NCBI GenBank assembly: GCA_008711295.1
Contig: VUYV01000004.1
Coordinates: 3,879,129-3,943,128 of the forward strand
Length of the DNA stretch: 64,000 bases
Direction of reading: 5' to 3'
Source: Anarhynchus alexandrinus
Lineage: Eukaryota; Chordata; Aves; Charadriiformes; Charadriidae
Shown here: piece by piece, positions 29,601 through 41,600 of the stretch
Layout: each line of letters opens with the position of its first letter
Numbering within the stretch: position 1 is the first letter of the stretch
The notes under the pieces: model-generated
The model's database searches: none
Told to the model about the DNA's origin: nothing
What the model saw: only the letters and a program-made list of their open reading frames with translations
Program-made: the position numbers and the translations under genes

Positions 29601-32600
29601 ATGCTGCTTTCTGACAACGTTTTGCATCCAGGGAACAGATTTTCCACCAAAAAGCTAATTTAAATGGTTTATTTTATAGAATGATGAATCAAATACCTTG
29701 AAACATTTAAATGCATACAGACAACATTTGTTTGCATTATCCATTCTTCTTGACCAGGCCCTCTTTTAGGGAAATAATTAATCATATGTTTGAGTTTAAG
29801 CATATGAGTAGTCTCTCTAAGCTTAATGCAATTAAAGCAGATTAGTTTAATGGAATTGCTCACGTGCTTGAAAAGGCACATGATCACATTTCTGAGTTAT
29901 GGACCATTTGAACTCTTTTTCTTACTTATTTCTGCTGCATGTAAAGTCTTAATTCCACTCAGTGCGTTCATTAACTCTTATTAGGACCTAAATAGCTTTT
30001 TTCTTGCTGCTCTACCCTTTCAAAGTCTCATTGCTGTGTTTACTTGGGAAGTTACTTCTCTGTTGCAGTGAGAAAAGATATCTAATGTGACAGTGGTTTA
30101 GAAATGTGCACATCTCATTACCCACGGGGAAAACTCTTCCCTGATTAAGTCTATCACAGATAGTCGTTTGATTACATGAGTTACCTGGCTCCTGGATTAC
30201 AAGGGTTAAAGTATAATAGTTTTCAAAGATCTTAGTTTTGCATGAAGACCAATATTAATTGTAACAGAGGAAGAAATGTGAAGCCCGTCTCTGTTGCAGG
30301 AACAGTAGTTTTAGACTAGAACCAAAGGTGCCGTGCTTAGCCATAGCACCGCGCTTCCCCAGCTAGTTCACTTTTGTATCCTATTGTCCAGAAGAAACAT
30401 TTTCACTAACTTTTCTTGACTAAATTGCCAAGTCCAACTCTTATTGAATACTTTCTTGCTGCTTGCTCTGAAATGGTCCAATGAGTTGGAAAAATCTCTA
30501 TCTTTTTCCTAAAGTGTACACTTGAGAAGCTGGTGAACCAGAAGTGATAGCTATCATAATCATCCACGGATAAAGTAATTACGACAAAATTAGAAATATT
30601 TCTTAGCTTTTTACCCCATTCTTTCTTTCATTTTACTCATTTACTTCACCCCTCAAAGCTCGATCTTCACTCAGTAAAATAATAGAACAGCCTCTTAGTT
30701 CTCTGTTGAGTGAAGAAAAACATTTTTTCTCTTTAGTTAAATTAATAACCGAAAATTGGAACGAATGGCAGTCGCTGCAGTGCATGGGAGCAAAACAGGG
30801 CTTCGAGGAAAGCTCAGCAGGGCAAGCAAGCCACGTAAGCTGTTGTGTTAGTTCGTTCCACATTTTCTAATATAGCATAAACCACTTGGGAATGAAACTG
30901 AAAACGGGGCATGTAAGTTTAATGCAAATCCGTTCCTTACTTTGGTTATTTGAAAAAAAATAAGCTGTACAGAAAGATTTTCCCTTTGACAGATACAAAT
31001 ACAAGAGGGCTGTCCTCCAACAGCTCATGATGCTGCAGACATCTGTATGGTTTAACCGTGTAATTGACCGTTCCAAAGCACTTTGCACAGCCATCTATTA
31101 TATTCCTGCAGCACACTGAATGCACTGTGGCAAATTGCTCATCCGTTTAATCAATGATCCATTCCACGCCACGACTCTGCATCAGTATTTTACTTTGTTT
31201 ATAAACATACCGCCTGCCTTTCAGCCCAGTCACCTTTTGTCTCGGATACCGGTGCTCCGAGTTAGTGCTGATAGCGCCGGTGCTTTTAACGGCAGGCATT
31301 ATTCTGCAAGATACCGTGTATTTGTTGCATTTTGTTCTTGTGATTCCATTCCTGTTTCATGTCCTCTGATGTCCAAAGACTTCTCCCTCTAAGGATATTT
31401 TGCAGCTGTTCGTTTTCACAGAACATACTTGTCAATCACGGCACAGTGAAGCTCTCATGAGAACCCTCCTGCCAAAGGACATACTGTAATCTCCCTCTAT
31501 AACTAAATTCCGCCCCTTTGTGATACCATTAGAGAATTTCTATTTCTTTTTTTTTCCCCTTCTACGAGGGGTGAGGAGCAAGTTACAATCTGCAGTCAAG
31601 CTCTTCTGAAAGTCCATGGGGATTCAAGATCCGTAGCACTAGAAAATGCTTTCTGTGCCGTGCTGGGTGGCAGATGCTGCAGCTGCAACCCTCGGAGTCA
31701 CCGAGCTCCTGCTTTTGTGCGTGCCGTTGAAAAGAGAAGAGCTTTTCCTATTTGCTGAAGAAGAGCCATTGGTTAGAAAGAGCAGTCTGGCAAGTCAAAT
31801 CTGCTTTCAGCAATTCCTTTTCTTGACAATTTCTAATTGCGTGTAAGGAATCATGTTCATTGAACATAGCTTCAAACAGCATGAGTGATGTACCTCATGG
31901 AAACTCTTGGAAGGAGGAGAGTGACTGGCAATAAAGGAAACAATTAAAATGAAAGTATTAAGCAATGACAATTAGTGAGTTGAAGTGCTACTGCCAATGA
32001 TAATGTCTTCAACCTAATTAAATTTTTGGCTCATTGAATATGACAAATACAAATGCAGTTTGGGTATCTCCTTATTAAACTCAGAGTTTTAGACTAAAAT
32101 ACATGGGTTTGAATGTTGCCAATGAGAGTATTAATGAGGAAGCTCTAATCTTTTAGGAACCATAATGACAGTAATGGTAGTGCTTTCGTTACCACAGATG
32201 CTGAGAGTCATAGCACTGGAGAGAGGCTTCAGGCCAAGTTGTGATTGTTCAGGCACATTTCAGGCACATTTTGAGAGGAATAATAAAGGCTTAAAAGTAT
32301 GTAAAACATAGCTGCGGAGAGGAGGCTACTCTGTGAGACCACAGGAAAGGGACAAATAGTAATAGGCTTAAACTGATGAAAAAAATCAAGTATCTTTAAG
32401 CTTCCAATAGAGGGAGGGGAGTGGCAAAGCAATGTTGTTGATCACCTGGGGAGCTGCTGAGCTTTCAGAAGTGTTGCACAAATGTCTGTCAGGGCTAATT
32501 CTGGTGCCAGGAGGGACAAGTGATCCTTTCTTGTGGCTGAGCTGGACAAGATGACATTGTGAGTCCTTCCACAGCTTATTTTTTTCTTGGTTGTCTCCTT

Positions 32601-35600
32601 CTGAGCCAAAATTGTCCTTTTTGGGAATTGTTTTCCGTTTGTTGTTTGTTGTCCTTAAACAAGATTTACTGCTCCAGGGTGATCAGGGCCTGTTGTTCAT
32701 GGGCTCCAAAGGAACAAGCAGCTCTGATACTCATGTGCCTATTTCTTTCTTGTATTAGGAAAGCTGGTAAGACACAACATACAGGTACAAAATATACAAG
32801 GAAAACTTGGTATTTAAGAGGTGCTGAATTTTCTGAGTATAAAGATCTAATACTTCTCATTAGAGGTGCTTAGGCAAGTTTGTTTTCGTATCTGAATGTC
32901 AGAATAGAATGAGGTTTATTAAAACTTGGTTACTAAATCCCTGTGACAAAACCTTGCTCTGAGCACAACAGAATCAGTAATGAAAGGGGCTTGTAGGTAT
33001 CGAGCCACCCTTCAGCTATTTCTCATCTTCAGTGTCTAGAAACCGATGTTGTGCTTATTGATCTATGGTTGAATCGTTTTCTTGATTTCACCCTATCAGT
33101 CCCTGATAGGCGCTCAGAGCAGTTGCTGCAGGTGAAAGCTGTCCTCTGCGGGAGCTCAAGGGTGCACTATGGTGAGATGGGGCCTCCGTAAGTCAAATAG
33201 GGATTTATATGGCATTTAATGAGAACAAAACTCTCTGCTGGCCCCATGCTGAAGGCTGAATCATTCCTGATGAGTCTTTTGCGGTATACAAGGTGCCAGC
33301 ATACAGAGGAGTATGTAAAGAAGTTGTTAGCGATATGATTCTGTGACAATATTGGAACAATGCAGGTGTGGTGTTCCCCGTCATCGCACCGCGCCAAAGT
33401 TGTCTAAAGAATAGCATGTCATCTTTACTTTAGAGTGATAACAACAGAAAGGTTCAGCTTTTGAAAATGTACAGTGAAAAAGAGCTTTGAAGTTCACACT
33501 CTTTTGTTTTAAAAATTCCCCAACTGTTTTTAGGTTTCAATCTTTTAATATCTGATTTTAAGCCATGAAAATACCGGTAGGAGGACAGTGTTATGAGTCA
33601 TAGCTTTATGCCTGGTACCAGAGTAACAATTAGATGCTGGTCGTTCATCATGAAATGGTACAATTCACTACGAACAGCAATAACTTCAAGAGTTTGCTTG
33701 AACTCCTGCATTTACATCCTTGGTCCAATTTATAATCCTAGAACTCTATGTCAGCTTTATGCAGAATAATAAGACAAATATTATAGTTATGCCATCGCAT
33801 AAAGTAAATGCTTATTTAAACATGCACCTTGTGCAGAGCTCTAGGCAACCTTGTAAATCACTACCCAGTCTGACACAGCTCTTAGCTAAGTGTGATTTAC
33901 ATATTTTCCCGACAGTGCTCTCTCAAAATAAAATTAAATAAATGAAAAATATGAATAATTACAATAAAGAAAAGGTCCTATTTTAGAATCAAAAGTCCTT
34001 TTAAACTTCTAGATGCTATCTTCAGGTAAGTAATAAAAAGCCATTAACTATAGATATGTTACATGTGTTTTGGAAATAGAAATTGGAAATTATGCCCAGT
34101 TCTTTTCAATTGAAAAAGATGTGAGGCAGAGACATATATTTTAGTGAAAGAAACTGAATAAAAAGCACTTTTCTTTTGGAATCATATTAGAAATAATGAA
34201 AAAGGCAGTTAAGTCAGATGATAATTGAAAGCATGAGAATATCAGGAATAGTGCAATTTTTGAAGCGAGGTGCTGTGATCACCCCATGAAGAGCCATGTT
34301 CTTTAACTCCACTGTGTTTACTGTCCCCAGTGAGTCTCACAGAGCTTCTCCAGCCACCCTCCCAAGTTAGTTGCCTTATTTTAATAAAGATATTAAAAAA
34401 CTGGGGAACATCCAAATATAGCAACAGAAGAAAGAAGCCTTGGGTGTTCTCATGTGAGTAGAGATAGTAAGGATTCAGATTACTTGTTCAAAAAGTAAGC
34501 AGCAATAAGACAGACATAAATATGTATGGAGCTGCATAAAGGAGCTCATCGTGAGCTATTGTCTGAGCCCACTGTACAGAACAAGAGAATCAGCAAATCC
34601 TCAGCTCAGAAATTAAAAAAAATAAATGACCACAGAGTCTATTTTTCATTTTCATAATGCATGCGGAACCGCAACCGTACGCAATACTGCAGCACGTTAC
34701 TAAAGCAAAGAGCTTGAGAGGGTTCCAAAGAGCCGAGCGAGCCCCAGACGCAAGCGCTGGCCCTGGGGCAGCTCCCCAGCAGCCCTCTGCCTCCGCGGCC
34801 AGCCCGCGCCCCGCCGGGCAGCCTCCAGACCTGCTCCTGGACACCCCACGGGTGTCGCAAAGGGGCGAGGGGGAAGAGAGGAGGGGGCCGGAGCCAGGCA
34901 CGGCAGGGCCTGGATGCTGTTAGGAGGTTAGAAGGGAACTACACAGGTTGATGAAAATTTTCCATTTGCAAAGTCGGCCCTTGGGAGAAGGTGGGAATCA
35001 AACCAGTCGGTAAAACATTTTGATTTTGTCAAATTAGAAAATATTTTTTTGGAACTTTTCTGACTGGGCTTTTCTTCATTAACTTTGATAGACTTGATAA
35101 AAGCTGTACGTTGCCTGGCTTCTTTAATGCCAGCTTAATTACAAATCAAGTTCCCCACATTACAGCATGGCATAGCTGGATGCTTTTCTGCAGTCTGCGT
35201 TACCCTCGGAAGCAGCAGTCACTAGCAGCTTCTAGAAGCCAGAGAGCAAGGCGGCGTGATTGTAGCTGTACTTCAGCAATTCTTTTTTTTCCCTTATGTA
35301 CATTTGAGACAGGCGATCAAGCGAGTATACGGCTATTTATTTGCCACTACTGCAGTTAAAGCTCATATGAACCATTACACAGAAAATTACTTTTCTTTCT
35401 CGGTTTATATGCCTGACCTTGATAGTTTTGCTGTTCGCTGGTACCGTTGCCATGGAAATGGGAGAACGATCTTTCTGTTGATATCATTGCATAATTAAGG
35501 GTCACTGAGACTGTTTAGGTCAAGAGATCATTTTCAGAGTTCAGCTCCTTGGGGGGTGAATGTTATTCCACGGAAATTTTGGGTATGGGCTGATGTGATT

Positions 35601-38600
35601 GTTACTTTGTCATCCTAAATTAAACTATGGGCCCCACTGACTTCAGGCTAAGAGCCAAACCTACAGATTTCCAACAACCCCCATCTCCGTGTAGTTGCTT
35701 TTTCTGGGTGTTCCTGGGTGTACAGAACTCCCAAGCTATGAAGTTCGTTGCCACTTGTCGGCTGAACAGTGGTACCTGGCTGTGTAATTGCTCCTGAGCA
35801 GTTTGAATTGTGTGTAGAACACAATCACTTATACTGGTAAAAGCCTCTGGTGATGGAAATTTGAGTCTCTCCGGGCTGTAGCTAGCTCAGAAATTTTTTT
35901 CGTAATGGCTTCTTTTAAAAAGCTTGACGTTTCTACAAGGGCAGTTTAAGAAAGGACAAATAGGAGCCTGTCCTTCTCCAGTGGACATCGACAACCGTTT
36001 CTTTCTTTCCCTTCAAACTTATATACTCAAAACTTGTCCCATTTTTGACAGGGCACATTTTCTAGATTAGCAATCGTTCTTGGCACTTGCCTCCAGAGTC
36101 TTTCCAGAGTACCACACTTTTCTCGAAATCTGATACCCAAACCCCAATATGATGCTGCAGCTCAGACATCACCAGCACGGAGCACAAAGTAGGGCTACTT
36201 CATATTTTTAACATACGGTGTTCCAGGTTTGACATCCCAGAGTAAGGAAAAAAAATATATAATGGGGTTACATCACTGGCTGCAGTTTTATAAATCTTAA
36301 AAAAACCCTAGTTTTATAAACTGTGTTTCATTATAATTATCATTAATTAAACGAAGCTAGCTCCATGTTAACACCTAATCCTGTGCTTTGGACAACTCTT
36401 GGGATGTTTAGGGAAAAAAAAAAGGCCCCATCCACATTAGGTTACCTGGTTTGGTAAGCTGAAATAGATGTACGCTGCCATACTGTTCCCCTTTCCTTTG
36501 CCTTTATTTTCACTCAGAGATTTTTGAAAGGTCTGTCTGCCTATAGTTTCTGGCTCTCTGAGCAGGTCTACATTTTTGATATACCCTTTATTTTTCCCTG
36601 AGTGTCCTTTCTGAACAAGTTGTGCCCTTTCATATCAGTATTCCAGTCATGTGAATTCTTCCCTCAAATCTCCTGTTATGTAAGGAAAAGTGAACACCTC
36701 ACGGTCCTTTTCATAACTTCTGTAATTTGTCAGTCCCTCTTTATTAGCCCTGGGTCTGTCATCCTGGTTTACTGCCGGGAAAACAAAGATTTTCGCCGCA
36801 TGATACAATAACTATAAAAAAAGATTCCGATGGCTGTAAATAGTGCAATAAGACTAATTTTCAGTATATTGTTTCAAGATGACTTGCAGAGATTTAGCCA
36901 ATTAAAAATAGTAAGCGTTGGGCTAAAGTAGTTGGGGTAATGTAATGCCTCACACTGACAATACACCTGGGGATAGTCTATACAGAACGCTGTCATGAGA
37001 TGGAAGAGGTCCTGCATTGGGAGCTTTGAAAATGGATAAAACAATGGAGACTGCAGTGGAAGAAATAATTAGGTGCAAATGTTGGAGAAAAGAAGTAGAT
37101 GACATCTAGCCTGGGCCATCTGGCACCCAGAGGCAGGATCTGCCCTTTGGGACACTTCCATTGCCTCGTCCTTGGAAGAGACAGGTAATGAGTTTTCTGG
37201 GAATAAGCTGTCGTAAGAAATTCCTTCTCCTGGGCTGAGTCCAGCGTGGAGCTAGGCACTAGGTCCCTGTTAGAGGAAGAGGGGCTCTGAAGGAACATCT
37301 GTTGTCACATATGCGGAGCGTCCACAGCAGCCAAGGTTAGATTATCCCAGCAATATACTGCTCCTGTAACTAACTTTATGGTCATATTTGGCAATTAATC
37401 ATTTGGTATCTTTGTCTGGTCTAGAAACAGAAATAATACCATAACCTTTTTCAACCCAGGACTAGCTCTTGGCTAATTGTATATGGATGAAGCCAAATCC
37501 TTCTGCATAGTATTGGTTGTCTGGTTGTGAGAAAAAAATGCTGATCTTTTCTTGGGTGCTTTCTCTGTAAGGTGCAAACTGAAAAAACAAGAGGACTGTT
37601 CCACCTTTGGAAACAAACCAATGCTTAATAATAGCATGCTATATAAAATAGACCTGACCCATTAGAACATTGCACTTTATTTTCTTTTTAAAACAACAAA
37701 TTAATCCTTCCAGACTTCCCAGTCAATCTGCTTTTGTGAGAGTATTAAAGAACCCCTGAAGTGGAAGTAGGTCATATTTTCTTGTCTTTCTTCCCCCCTC
37801 TTACTTCCTTTAAAGTAACTCCAGAATCAGCTTTTAAGGAAGAAACAAACACTGTAAGAAATAGGGAAGTGAACGGTTTGTGTTCAAGAAATCCATAAAT
37901 CTTCACTATTGTAAGGATTAGAGCTTGTTCTTTTCCTTTTTCTTTTACGTTGCTTTCATTTTCCACACAGTTTTCTGAGAATGTGATTATTTTGGCTTCT
38001 GGCCATGATTGTCAATACCACCTGCTGGGAAATTTGTTCTGTCACCCATTACTGGACTCTCCCAAAAGACTTTTTCAGCAGCCACATTTTTTTGACTTCC
38101 AAAGAATTTAACATGTGACCACAACAAACGGTCCACCCTTTAAGTCCACCTGGATTTTATGTGTGAATTTATTATAAATGATTGTTTGCAAAAGGATTGT
38201 ATTGTTGCTCGCCTATGATGGTACTCAGCAGATCTTAAGTGATCATCTAACTGGAAATATTTATACTGTGTGTTCTTTTAAGGGGTTGCTATAGGAAAAG
38301 CAAAAACATACTCTGTTACACTGGGGCTGTTCCTGAGGTTCAAGTGATGCTTCAATAGAAGCAGAGCATGGAAGGAAGCACAGGGAGACACAATGTTTTC
38401 ATGATTAAAGCACAAATATGCAACAAGACTTTTCACTAGTAAAAGCTCCCAGTCACCTTTTAAAACTGATGACTTCACTAAGAACAGAGAATCTTTTGGG
38501 TGTCTCTTGGGAATGAATTGACGCACAACTGGGTGTCCTGTGCTACAGAGCCTCTCAGTGCAGGTACTGTATCTCCTCACCCAAACCCAATTATTAATAC

Positions 38601-41600
38601 TCCTTGATTGGCTGTGGAACATGCTTCTACTGTGAGAATAAGCTCTTAGTGTTTTCTTTGGTGACTCAATGGCAAAGTTCAGTGGAAAATTAGCTCTAAC
38701 CTTGGGCTTGGGGCTGGAGAAGCAGAGAATGCTGTCTCAGCAGCACTGCAATGAGAGAATTAGTGTCAAAAACGTTGGAGAAAGGAATTTTAGAAAGACA
38801 ATGGAAAAATCCCACTGCAAATTCAGTTCCCCTGGGAAAACCATAACCACTGAAAATTCAGCTTGCAAGAACATTACATTTTCAGTCTGTATATTCTTTT
38901 ACTAGCTTGCATTAAAGACAAGGAGAAGTACATGTTTTAGTTAAGTACTTATTACTTTCTTTGGGAAGTATTTTTTTCTTTTGTAGTTTTAGGATCAGGA
39001 GGTGATGGAGGTGACAGGGGACTTGATCTGTGGGAGGCCTTAGCAGGGCATGGATTCCTAAATCCCTGGGTAGGTGCTGAAGTCAAAAGTCAATGCTACA
39101 AGCCCCTGGCATTGCCTTCCCAGCATTGAAGTTCTTAAGGTACCTCCATTTCTGGTCACGGCCATTATTTTGTCAGGCTTGATGGGGGTTTGAAGGGAGA
39201 TTTGGATTTCAGTCCCTGCTCCACTGAATATTTAATATAAAATAAGAAATATTAATAAAGCGAGGATTAGGTAGGACTCCTCTCTCAGTGGAGTGCCTCA
39301 CGAGTAATCTGTGGAGAACACCTGCTCTCTCTGACCCAGGGAATATTTAATTATTTAATGTAAGTGGAACAGGTTCAGTAGGTGAGAATGACCATCAAGC
39401 AGGGAATCAAAATGCTCTTCTGGAAAAGAGGGAACTGCAATCCCTTAGGCAGAAGAGTGGTTTGAGCCCAGACTCCTTTATTCTGGCAAATGCTGTATCA
39501 ACTAAAGGCAGCTTTAGCTTCGGGGAAGACTTAGGAGAAGTGGCACTGCATTGGCAGTGTATGTTTACGTTGCTGTTCACTGCCTAGTTCACTCAAAAAG
39601 ACGAGTTGTTAGCAGTATTCTTCCATCTGTCTGTTTGCTGTCGGTGGCAACTCGCCACCTAAATCGCTTCGTGTTGGGTTTGCTCCTTGGAGAGTCAGGT
39701 CACCAAGTGAGCAGCAGCACACAGTGCTCCTCAGTGCCACGGGCAGAAGAAGGGCCCTTCCGTGGGCAGCAGCAGGGCGGGAAGCCCGAGGGCTGGCCGG
39801 AGGGAGCCCAGGGGGCGCCTGGGGGAAGCACCGTGGAACGTGAATGAGAACCATCTTCACCCGTAGTCGGAATTGCTGCGTGTGCTTTCCCAGCAGCTTT
39901 CCAGCTTTGAGGTTAGTGAGCGTTACTTGTAACAAATGGGAAACTGAAGCTAAATTCAACTTGTCCCAGCGTTAGTCTGAAATGTTAGTTACAGGTTTTT
40001 GGATTTATTTATTTGGATTTACAAAGGATATTGCTGACAGTGGCCAGTGAGGAGTTTAAGAAACAAGAGGGAAAATTCAGCTGAGAGGCCTATTTGTCAG
40101 GATAACAATTTTGGTGAATTGTTGTGAAGGATTCTTGCTTTTTTTAGGCAACGTTTCCTCCAATTATTATATAATCTTGGCTTATGGGTCTGAATTTAGT
40201 TCTTACTCCAGCAGGCATCATGACTGAAAAGTGGATGTCAGAAGTCTTAAAAGGATTAGTGCTCTATATATAACCAATAAAATTGATTTGTGAATTAGGG
40301 GTCGCCTGCACAGAAGTAATAAAGTTGGTTTTTTTTCTGAAAGCAGTGAAATTTCTTGTAGCTGTCAGTGTAGTCGTTCTGCATCGGTGTAAGATATCGA
40401 CAGTGTGCTCAGGGCAATAGCAGAAAAGGGCAGAGATTAAATAAGGGGAAGGGAGCAATCTCAATTGAGTAGAGCTGTTCCAAACCAATTGCAAATACAA
40501 TAAAACTGTAAGGCCCAACCTTGCTCGTGGAAAAACGTTCCTAGCGACTTCACTAACAGTGCAATGATTTTATATGCGGTTGGTAATGAAAATACATCTC
40601 AGAAGGGCTGAAACCTGTACTTCTTGCACACCAGGACTTCAATACACCTATGGTAAATATCCAGCTCAGAAAACTTCCCTTCCTCTACTGATTGATTAGT
40701 GCCCACTTCAGGATCCATGCTGGTGTAAGCTGCTGGCTGTCAGTCTGTCTCTGACTGAGCAGGACGCACAGAAAATATCAAAATCCTGCACTGGAGTGAA
40801 TGCTAAAACAAAAGCAACCAAACAAAGCCAATGGAAGAAATTTGGAGTGGAAGATCTCTGGTGAGCAAGGTTTACTTCTCAGGAACTGGAATTAAACTGT
40901 AAGAACAGGAAAAGGGAAGAAAAATACTTTTTTTTTTCAACAGGAGATGTAAAGGGTGAGTGCATGTTAAATGGACAGCTTGATTAACAATTAATGCATA
41001 AAGTTAACGCTGTTCTTGCAAGAAGTGTATCAGAAAAATTTCCTAAGGCTTTTCAAAGGACTCCACCCTGCCCCCTGGCAAGGGGCTTCACACGGGCTGA
41101 GCGGGGCTATACCCGAGCTATAGGACCTGCGGAGCCGCTCTGCGGGGCCGATGGCACCGTGCGGTACTAATTCATTGCTGTNTGGGGCCGATGGCAGAGG
41201 AGGTGGCACCGTGCGGTACTAATTCATTGCTGTCTGCTTTTTGCGACAAACAAGCACGCAAAGCTGAGTGAAACCAAGCCATGCCAGAGTGGTTCTTGGT
41301 GAGCGGTGCTTCAGGAGTCTCTGGAGCCCTGCTGAAGGGATTGTTAGCGCTGGGGCAGAGCGAGCAACAACCCCAGCCGTAGACTGAGTTGATTGATAGG
41401 CTATGTACAGCCAGTAATATCTCCAAGGGTATTCCGTATAGAATCACAGAATAGTTTGGGTTGGAAGGAACCTTTAAAGGTCATCTAGTCCAACCCCCCC
41501 TGGATATCAAAATATATACACTGGATATAAAAAATGTAATCAGACTCAAGATATTTTTTGTATTTTCCAGAAGTTGTCTATATTGCAAAATAGTAACAGG

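Noticed and set aside
34590..34923. Overlapping open frames of 73-103 residues on both strands in the CpG-rich patch
   Set aside because: GC-rich sequence is poor in stop codons, so such frames are expected by chance. The translations are low-complexity Pro/Ala/Gly/Arg with no known domain.
39551..39959. GC-rich open frames of about 100 residues on opposite strands
   Set aside because: Low-complexity composition, no homology recognised, and no splice or promoter context.
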